DNA of 64,000 nucleotides from Candidatus Chloroploca mongolica. Its GTDB lineage: Bacteria > Chloroflexota > Chloroflexia > Chloroflexales > Chloroflexaceae. Location: contig NZ_SIJK02000015.1 of NCBI RefSeq assembly GCF_004762035.2, positions 52,530-116,529 on the forward strand. Reading direction: 5' to 3'. A program made the position numbers and the translations under genes. Shown here in pieces: positions 43,878 through 50,013 of the stretch (the first letter of the stretch is position 1; every line of letters starts with the position of its first letter). Under the pieces are notes generated by a model that did no database searches, had not been told where the DNA came from, and worked only from the letters and a program-made list of their open reading frames with translations.

Positions 43878-45254
43878 CTACCCAACCACCCGCATCGTGA
43901 CATCCTGAATCGAAGCCCCACTATCAGCAATGACCCGCTGGTTGCTGTGGGGCCGCCCTTGAATGCTGAGTGAGCGAATGACCGCCCCCCGACGGGCCAG
44001 CACACTCTGACGCACATCATCGGGTTTGGCCGCCTCTGCCGCGAGGGTGCGCGCCGGTTCGCGCAGGTAAAAGGGGCCACCGGTGCGATTCCGTAGGTAG
44101 AGCGCCGGGACATACCACGATGCCCCGTCCGCTTCTTCGACAAAGAGAACCCGCCGCGCCTGGGCAACGCCCTCCTGCAGGCTTCTGCCGTCGGCAAGGG
44201 TGCGATAGATCGCCGCAGCGGCCCGGCTCGCTGCGGTTGAACGCACGGCCAGTTGCATGCCAAGCACTGCTGGTATGCCTGCCCCCACCAGCGCCTGGGC
44301 GACGCCGCCGAGCAGCGGATCACCCATCCCTCCACCGACACTGGCTCCTTCGCAGGCATAGAGGGCGACCAACCCGACCTTGCCGAGCAGGGCGACAAAG
44401 GCTTCAGCCGGTACCCAGCTTGGGCCGTTGGTATCATCAAGCAAGAGTTCGCCCAGGCCGCCTCGCAATCGCCCGTGTCCGTAAAAGTGCAGAATGTCAG
44501 GTGGCTCGCCTTCCAACGCGCGTACTAGTCCTGTGCGATCGGCTGGCTCTAACTCTTCGATGATCGCCTGCCCTTTTTCTACCAGTGGCGCAAGCGCTTC
44601 GTTGCGAGCGGCTCGCTCGACATAACGTAGTTCGGTGCTGATCCCGGCTTCAGGCGAGACGGCGAGGATGCGCAACGGGCCGTGTCTGCGGCGTAGCGGC
44701 GGCAAGGCCTGCGGAAGATCGAGGCGGCGCGTAAGACTGCCCGCTTCGCCGCGCCCGAGGAGCAACGGGGCTGAGCCGTCATCCCAGAGCAATTCCCAGG
44801 GGAGCGCCGCAAGCCGTACGGCGTCGGGCGGAAAGCAGAGTTCGATCGCCAGCGGCACCCCCGTCGCAGTCGCGTGATTGCGCGTACTCTCGAGCGCTTC
44901 GCGACCGGCAGGATCGGCCGTCAAGGCGGTGTAGAGCCGTCGCCCGATCCGTCGTGGGGCATCCAGTGGCACCCGCTCGTTGCTCTCCCAGAGCCCCAGG
45001 GTCTCGAGGCGTGTTCGTTCTTCGGGGGCAAAGCTGAAGTGCCGTTCTTGCATCGCCGTACGCGCATAGGGGTAGGCGGGATCTTGCAGCACATCAAGCG
45101 CACGCAAGACGAGCGCCAGTTCACTCGCTGGAATCGGTGGCACCATCCGACTCTGACGCACTCCAATGATGTCGGCTTCCCAGCGTACCGTCGCCCCGGC
45201 CCCACGGGGCAGGAAGATCAGTCGCAGGGCTACTGGTTCCAGTGCGTTGCTCAC
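43878..45254 (-). CDS. CHAT-domain caspase-like protease
   Basis: A 458-residue protein with a C-terminal CHAT peptidase domain, a caspase relative. The His-Cys dyad is complete: ILHFYGHGRL (H256) and VALYACEGA (C301). Before it lie typical CHAT stretches (AALPWELLWDD, GPLRILAVSPE); after it, GIPAVLGMQLAV, AAAAIYRTLADG and SWYVPALYLR. The first ~120 residues form a separate alpha/beta module. The last ~18 residues (VIADSGASIQDVTMRVVG) resemble a short segment of the neighbouring STAND ATPase. The start is GTG 45254, overlapping the STAND stop as GTGA. A CHAT protease beside a gasdermin is the known activating pair. Confidence 0.9.
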   Translation of the reverse strand: MSNALEPVALRLIFLPRGAGATVRWEADIIGVRQSRMVPPIPASELALVLRALDVLQDPAYPYARTAMQERHFSFAPEERTRLETLGLWESNERVPLDAPRRIGRRLYTALTADPAGREALESTRNHATATGVPLAIELCFPPDAVRLAALPWELLWDDGSAPLLLGRGEAGSLTRRLDLPQALPPLRRRHGPLRILAVSPEAGISTELRYVERAARNEALAPLVEKGQAIIEELEPADRTGLVRALEGEPPDILHFYGHGRLRGGLGELLLDDTNGPSWVPAEAFVALLGKVGLVALYACEGASVGGGMGDPLLGGVAQALVGAGIPAVLGMQLAVRSTAASRAAAAIYRTLADGRSLQEGVAQARRVLFVEEADGASWYVPALYLRNRTGGPFYLREPARTLAAEAAKPDDVRQSVLARRGAVIRSLSIQGRPHSNQRVIADSGASIQDVTMRVVG

Positions 45255-48200
45255 GACGTCACCTCTTCGGTTGTCCAGACCATACGGAAGCCCAGGAGGT
45301 TATAGCGCTGGGCGGGATGAAACCAGTAATGCGTGCCACAGCGCAGGGCGTCGCCGTCCCAGTTGAAGGCGCCTCCTTTGATCGCGGGCATATGCTCGGG
45401 CGAGACATCGTGGCAGGGCGTGCGTTCGTTGATCCGCTCGGCGACGCTGGCAGTCCATTCCCAGATGTTGCCGGCCATATCGAGGGCTCCACAGCAGGCC
45501 GCCCCGGTGGGAAAGACGCCGACTGGCGATGGGGCGCGCACGCCAGTGTCGGTATAATTGGCTCGTTCTGGGGTGACTGCTTCGTCGCCCCACGGAAACG
45601 TCCGCTGGTCGGTATGGCGTGCCGCCCGTTCCCATTCCATGGCCGTTGGCAGCCGCAAGACTTCGCCCGGGTAGAGCCAGCCAGCCGTGCGCCCGAGCGC
45701 CGTGAGCCAGGCGCAGTAGGCACTCGCTTCGTACCACGAGACGCCAACGACGGGTTGGTTGGGGTTGTTGTATTGCCCATTCGTCCAGAGGGCTGGCTGG
45801 GTGATCGGGACGATCATGTCGTCGGACGAAGGCATGCGCCCGCCGTAGTCCAGAAAGGTGCGCCCCTCTGGGGTCCACCAGCGCTCGTCACGGTAGCCGC
45901 CGGCTTCGATAAACCGCTGATACTCGCTGTTGGTTACTGGATAGCGGGCCAGACGAAAGCTATAGCCAAGGTAGGTCTGGTGCAGACCACTGCTGCGCCC
46001 GTGTTTGAGCCGTTCGTCGCCCGACCAGAAGTGTCCCGCGGCTACATCACACCAGTAATCGGCAATCCGGGCTTCAATGCCACCGGTGGCCCGGCCATCG
46101 CTCAGGTTGAGCAGGCGTGGATCGCCGAGTTGCCCCAGCACGATTCCTCCGCTGACGCGGGCCGTAAGCAGAGTCGCCGGATCCGTTGCCAGTTGCACCA
46201 GTGCGCCAGTCACGGCTTGCCAGGCTCGCCCGCCGGCACCATTCCGCCCGACATCAAGCAGACACTCACCCGCAAGCACCACGGGATGGATGCCAGCACG
46301 TTCGCCTGGCGGGGCTTCGAGCAGCGCGAGCAAGAGGCGCCCGGCTTCGCGCTGGGGTGCTGCGGCGACCGCGAGACGGATGACCTCACGCCAGCGGGGA
46401 TCATTGGCATAGTTTTGCAGCAAGAGGGCCGGATCTTCGATCGCAACCGACTCGAGCAACCCGCGTGCGGCCAGGTACTCCTGAAAGGTCAAGTGCAAAA
46501 ACGCGAACTTCCCGAAACCGCGCTCTTGTAACAGCCCCGTATCGCGGCGCATTAGCTCGACAAAGGCCAGGGCCATCCGTCGAGCCCGGCGCCGTGGCAT
46601 CCCATCCGCCTGTTCGAGCGTCTCGGCTAGACGTTTTTCGAGATCAACCTGTTCGATCAAGCCCTCGGCGTGTTCGCTGTGCATCCAGAGGGCCAGCGGC
46701 CCCAACAGATTCACGACAAAGCGTTCGTCGAGCAATTCATCTCCGAGATAGACCTCGACGGGTCGTCCGCTCAGCGAGCGGGCGCGGTTCCATGTTTCGG
46801 CCAGCGCGGCGACGCAGAGCCGGTAGAGTTCGACCCGTCGATCAGGCAGGCGTGCGCCCTGGTTGTGGATCAAGGCGAGAATCGTGAGTAGCAGCGGGTT
46901 CCGGGCCAGTTCAGTCACGTGTGGAACCGCAAAGACCGCTTCGGTGAGCGACGCGCTGTAGGCCGCTACGCGCCGTTCGTGTTCAACCGCAACCGACTCA
47001 CGCACGAGATCATGCAAGAGTTCGTCAACCGGAGGAACCGGGGGCATGCTGCTCGCGGCATAGGCCTGGCTCCAGCGCTGAATAAAACTACGAATCTGGG
47101 CGTCACTGAGCGGCTGGATCGTTACCACCGCAAAGAGCGCTGGATCAAGCGGCGCATCATCGTAGCCCACAATCCGTGAGGTCGCGAGGAACCGGTTCCC
47201 TGGCGCATCCCATTCGCGCACAAAGGCTTCAAGCACCCGAATCGTCGCCTGCCGGTCGGTTCGCACCTCATCGAGGCCATCGAGCAGCACCATGGCCCGC
47301 CCGGTTGTCAGGGCGCGCTGAAAGAGTGGGCCATAATCGGGCTGGGACAGGCCGCAGTAGTAGTCACCAAGGTATGCGAGGGGCGAGAGATCTTCTTTGC
47401 CGGGGCGACGGCGAGCCGCCGCAAAGGCCGCGACCGGAAAGAAGATTGGCAACCAGATCGGGTCGAGCCCCAGGCGCTCGCGGGCATCGTTGCGGGTCAG
47501 CGCCAGCATCAGATAGCGCACCAGCGTACTCTTGCCACTGCCTGGATTGCCGAGTACAACCAGGAGGGGTTGTTCACAGACAAAGGTATGTAACGATACG
47601 CCATTGCCCTGTGGCCCAAGTGCCTCAACCGGAATATAGATCTGTTCTAGATTGATCCGGCTGATGGTCTGGATCTGAAGCAGCCCACGAAAATCGAGTT
47701 GATTGAAATTCTCGTTGATAAACGCCCGATAGCGCGCATAGAGCAGCGCAAGATCGGGGCTAGATGCTGCTGGCACCGTATAGAGGTTACCCCGGACAAT
47801 CGTCTGCTGCACGTGGTGGATCGCGGCCCCATTTGTCGCCACAATACCCTGGGCAAACTGCTCAGCGAGCGGTGCGACTGGCGTGACTCTGGCACTGCGC
47901 AGCAGATCAATCGCCGTGCGCTCATCAGGGCTCGGCAAAAGTCGTCGCAGGCGGGCGTGATCGGCCAGGGCTTGTGGCACGAGTTGGCCCAGGAGACGGA
48001 TCAGCGCGGGCCCGGCCACCCGCCACGGGGGCAACGTCACCTCGGCGTTTGCCATGCAGGGTCGTACCTCACGCCGGTACAACTCAACGAGCCGATTCAG
48101 ATCAGGCTCACCAGCGAGTAACAATTCTTCCACCGCAGCCGCCCGAAACCGGGCGGCCACGGGTGCCTCGTCGGTGAGCAGCGTCAGCAGCAACGCAACC

Positions 48201-48409
48201 GCCGGATCAGCCTCTTCCTGACCCAGGCGTTCGGTTGCACGGGTCACGGCACGGGCAAATGGTGCGATCAACGGCGGTTCAGCGAGGCTCGCGAGGGCCG
48301 TCAAACGCTCGTGCAGCGTTGCAGGTGTGGCCTCGGTTGCGGTCTGGTCTTCGAGTTCCAGCGCAACGGCCCCCAGCGTCGCGGCCAGGGCACGGGCCAG
48401 GTCGCTCAT
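45251..48409 (-). CDS. NACHT/STAND ATPase with C-terminal FGE-sulfatase domain
   Basis: A 1052-residue signalling ATPase. Residues ~1-185 are an alpha-helical N-terminal region; a short glycine/hydrophobic segment lies at ~189-213 (ATNGAAIHHVQQTIVRGN). The NACHT module follows, with Walker A GNPGSGKST (287-295) and Walker B VLLDGLDEV (D377, D380). Residues ~480-780 look like a winged helix and helical repeats (KFAFLHLTFQEYLAARGLL). The C-terminus (~785-1047) is an FGE-sulfatase fold (GYSFRLARYPVTNSEYQRF, LDMAGNIWEWTAS, LLGFRMVW), which in such proteins is thought to act as a recognition module. STAND ATPases oligomerise on sensing a trigger. Start ATG 48409 overlaps the stop of the small upstream gene. 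Confidence 0.9.
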   Translation of the reverse strand: MSDLARALAATLGAVALELEDQTATEATPATLHERLTALASLAEPPLIAPFARAVTRATERLGQEEADPAVALLLTLLTDEAPVAARFRAAAVEELLLAGEPDLNRLVELYRREVRPCMANAEVTLPPWRVAGPALIRLLGQLVPQALADHARLRRLLPSPDERTAIDLLRSARVTPVAPLAEQFAQGIVATNGAAIHHVQQTIVRGNLYTVPAASSPDLALLYARYRAFINENFNQLDFRGLLQIQTISRINLEQIYIPVEALGPQGNGVSLHTFVCEQPLLVVLGNPGSGKSTLVRYLMLALTRNDARERLGLDPIWLPIFFPVAAFAAARRRPGKEDLSPLAYLGDYYCGLSQPDYGPLFQRALTTGRAMVLLDGLDEVRTDRQATIRVLEAFVREWDAPGNRFLATSRIVGYDDAPLDPALFAVVTIQPLSDAQIRSFIQRWSQAYAASSMPPVPPVDELLHDLVRESVAVEHERRVAAYSASLTEAVFAVPHVTELARNPLLLTILALIHNQGARLPDRRVELYRLCVAALAETWNRARSLSGRPVEVYLGDELLDERFVVNLLGPLALWMHSEHAEGLIEQVDLEKRLAETLEQADGMPRRRARRMALAFVELMRRDTGLLQERGFGKFAFLHLTFQEYLAARGLLESVAIEDPALLLQNYANDPRWREVIRLAVAAAPQREAGRLLLALLEAPPGERAGIHPVVLAGECLLDVGRNGAGGRAWQAVTGALVQLATDPATLLTARVSGGIVLGQLGDPRLLNLSDGRATGGIEARIADYWCDVAAGHFWSGDERLKHGRSSGLHQTYLGYSFRLARYPVTNSEYQRFIEAGGYRDERWWTPEGRTFLDYGGRMPSSDDMIVPITQPALWTNGQYNNPNQPVVGVSWYEASAYCAWLTALGRTAGWLYPGEVLRLPTAMEWERAARHTDQRTFPWGDEAVTPERANYTDTGVRAPSPVGVFPTGAACCGALDMAGNIWEWTASVAERINERTPCHDVSPEHMPAIKGGAFNWDGDALRCGTHYWFHPAQRYNLLGFRMVWTTEEVTS

Positions 48410-48624
48410 TATGGTTCCCTCCCGCCCGGGATCTGCTCGTCAAGCAGGTGGCGCAACATCTCATCCGACGACATCGCTCGGGCGGGCGGCCTGGCAGCCG
48501 GGCTGGACGACGTTTCGGCACAGAGGCCACGTTCAGCCTGGAGGATACCGCGCAGTCGTGTACGGGCCGTGGTAGCACTACCGACCTCTGGTTCAACATA
48601 CACAGGGCGAGACAGGCGCAACAT
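48409..48624 (-). CDS. Small protein opening the STAND-CHAT-gasdermin operon
   Basis: A 71-residue protein, not recognised. It begins MLRLSRPVYVEPEVG, has a charged middle and a short helix SSDEMLRHLLDEQ near the C-terminus. No membrane segment. ATG 48624 is supported by GGGAGG eight bases upstream; its stop shares a base with the STAND start (TAATG). As the first gene in the operon, immediately before the sensor, it could be a regulator or adaptor, but nothing in the sequence says which. Confidence 0.65.
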   Translation of the reverse strand: MLRLSRPVYVEPEVGSATTARTRLRGILQAERGLCAETSSSPAARPPARAMSSDEMLRHLLDEQIPGGREP

Positions 48625-48718
48625 TGCAGTACCTCCCAGCTCTTCAGAACGCTCAGTGTAGCCCATTCGATTCTTGTTGGCGTCTTATGAGTTTCTTATC
48701 AGGTTGCTAATCAACTAT

Positions 48719-48747
48719 ACTATAGCACATAGTAAGTTTTTTGTTAA
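48719..48747 (-). promoter_or_regulatory. Sigma70-type promoter of the STAND-CHAT-gasdermin operon
   Basis: On the minus strand TTAACA (48747-48742), 17 bp, TATAGT (48724-48719). The expected start lies near 48711, giving an ~87-nt leader before ATG 48624. The -10 overlaps a CTATA-C-TATAG dyad. Confidence 0.6.
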
Positions 48748-48758
48748 GTCCCTCTCGC

Positions 48759-48780
48759 GGGTTCTTTTCGGGTTCTTTTC
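48759..48780. repeat. Two tandem 11-bp repeats upstream of the conflict operon promoter
   Basis: GGGTTCTTTTC occurs twice in direct succession (48759-48769 and 48770-48780), followed by another GGG. The units begin 12 bp beyond the -35 box. The spacing of one helical turn suits an activator or repressor binding site. Confidence 0.7.
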
Positions 48781-49011
48781 GGGGAGAATTGCCCGGTTTT
48801 GACGCTTGCAAAGTAGTACGATGTGTTGTAGTATAACGTATGCCAGGGTCATATGCAAGCTATACGCCCGCTTTTGACCCTTCAAATCCGCTTCTAAGGC
48901 CGCTCGTTGGGCTAGACAGATCTGAGGAGGTGGAACGAGCCCCAAAGTTGTTGTCCGACACCCAGACATCAGGATGTCCTGAATGTACGCCAATAAGAGC
49001 CCGATAAGGTA

Positions 49012-49040
49012 TAGACAAATCGCCCGAAATATGCTAGAAT
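49012..49040 (+). promoter_or_regulatory. Promoter of the 49074 gene
   Basis: TAGACA (49012-49017), 17 bp, TAGAAT (49035-49040); a start near 49047 leaves a ~27-nt leader with AAAGGA before ATG 49074. Confidence 0.55.
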
Positions 49041-49073
49041 AAGACCCGACGAGACCCTGAAAGGAACCCGGTA

Positions 49074-49517
49074 ATGACTACGTCTCGTGACGAAACCCAG
49101 AATGAGGCTTCGGAGGAGCAGTTGGCCGTGACGGTGCCGCTCAAAGTTTTTGGCATTGCTACTGCCTATGCAGCTATCCTGAGCTACCTTGAACGACGTT
49201 TTCCCATTAAGCCTGACCATATCTGGGCTGAAGTAGCTGGAGGAGTACTTATTTCGTTGGTGCCGGTTGCGTTGATCGCCCGCAAGTCCACCCATCTGGA
49301 TTGGCGGGTCTATGAAGGGACTATCTGGCGTAGCTTTATTGCGTCCGGGACGCCGATCATTCTCTGGCAGATCGGTGAGGCAATGCTCCGTCAGATGGAA
49401 CTCCTGAATTACACGACGGCACGTGAGTTACAAAGGCCAGATGCCTATGCCTACGATACCACGCCGCTGGCCCATCGAAGTGGAGAGCGAGCGCGAGGAG
49501 GCAATTCGCTCAGCTAA
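49074..49517 (+). CDS. Small membrane protein divergent from the conflict operon
   Basis: A 147-residue protein not assigned to a family. Three hydrophobic segments are visible: VFGIATAYAAILSYL (~24-38), AEVAGGVLISLVPVALIA (~52-69) and SFIASGTPIILWQIGEAML (~87-105). The N-terminus is acidic and polar. AAAGGA precedes ATG 49074. The last ~25 residues are read in a region that also begins the next frame, 71-95 bp of overlap, so the two could be a coupled pair or one gene split by a frameshift. Confidence 0.6.
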   Translation: MTTSRDETQNEASEEQLAVTVPLKVFGIATAYAAILSYLERRFPIKPDHIWAEVAGGVLISLVPVALIARKSTHLDWRVYEGTIWRSFIASGTPIILWQIGEAMLRQMELLNYTTARELQRPDAYAYDTTPLAHRSGERARGGNSLS

Positions 49518-49941
49518 CGAGGCGGCTCAGATCCTTCAGAAAGCTCAGGCGACCCTTGATAGCGCTCGGGCAAAGGTCAATGCCCATCAGAGCTTTGCTC
49601 TGGTGCTGGTGACTGATACCGAGCGCTATCTCGCCGATGCACTTACGCGTACCGAACGCGTGCGCCGCTATCTCTCCGTCGCCCGTAGCAAGTCTATCAA
49701 TGGCCGCTGGCCCCAGGGTGTTTCCCGCCAGCGCGAAGAAGCTGAAGAAGCCCTTGATCGTGCGATTGACCTTCTTTATGATGGCGAACGGGGCCTCGCC
49801 CCACTCCGTGAAAAAGTAACCAAAAATCCGGCGCTCTGCGATGCGATGATTGCCGATCTTTCGCTTGCCCTTGCCCGTTCCCTCAATCAGATCGAACGCG
49901 TGGTGCGCCTGTTGACTGAAGCTGGCCTTGGGCGTGATTGA
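49447..49941 (+). CDS. Coiled-coil protein overlapping the preceding small gene
   Basis: A 164-residue hydrophilic protein, not recognised. It starts MPTIPRRWPIEVESEREEA and continues with long amphipathic helices (RSANEAAQILQKAQATLDSA, SRQREEAEEALDRAID), giving predicted coiled coil over most of its length. ATG 49447 has AAAGG ten bases upstream; ATG 49441 and GTG 49423 are alternatives. It runs in the +1 frame relative to the 49074 gene and overlaps it. Composition and codon use look genuine. Confidence 0.65.
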   Translation: MPTIPRRWPIEVESEREEAIRSANEAAQILQKAQATLDSARAKVNAHQSFALVLVTDTERYLADALTRTERVRRYLSVARSKSINGRWPQGVSRQREEAEEALDRAIDLLYDGERGLAPLREKVTKNPALCDAMIADLSLALARSLNQIERVVRLLTEAGLGRD

Positions 49942-49950
49942 TCCTCCCGC

Positions 49951-49979
49951 TTGACACCGCTTCAACCCACGGCTACAAT
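49951..49979 (+). promoter_or_regulatory. Consensus promoter of pheT
   Basis: TTGACA (49951-49956), 17 bp, TACAAT (49974-49979). The predicted start is near 49986, about 28 nt before ATG 50014. The -10 sits in the loop region of the hairpin at 49964-49991. Confidence 0.75.
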
Positions 49980-49997
49980 CCGCCGTGGGTTTGTTTT
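49964..49997 (+). terminator. Terminator after the coiled-coil gene, overlapping the pheT promoter
   Basis: AACCCACGGC (49964-49973) pairs with GCCGTGGGTT (49982-49991), followed by TGTTTT. The same bases contain the pheT -10 box, so read-through transcripts end where pheT transcripts begin. Confidence 0.75.
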
Positions 49998-50013
49998 GCC
50001 TTGCGGGGTCGTC

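Larger units (their letters stand above)
48625..49073. other. Divergent regulatory gap between the conflict operon and the 49074 gene
   Basis: 449 bp without a convincing gene and visibly richer in A and T near 48700-48750. It holds the conflict operon promoter, an 11-bp tandem repeat, and two plus-strand promoter candidates: TTGCAA-17-TAGTAT (48806-48834) and TAGACA-17-TAGAAT (49012-49040). The transcript from the first would run about 230 nt before the next start codon, enough for a leader or small RNA. Confidence 0.5.

Noticed and set aside
45242..46531. Plus-strand frame of 429 aa opposite the STAND gene
   Set aside because: Antisense shadow in GC-rich coding sequence; NACHT/FGE motifs lie on the other strand.
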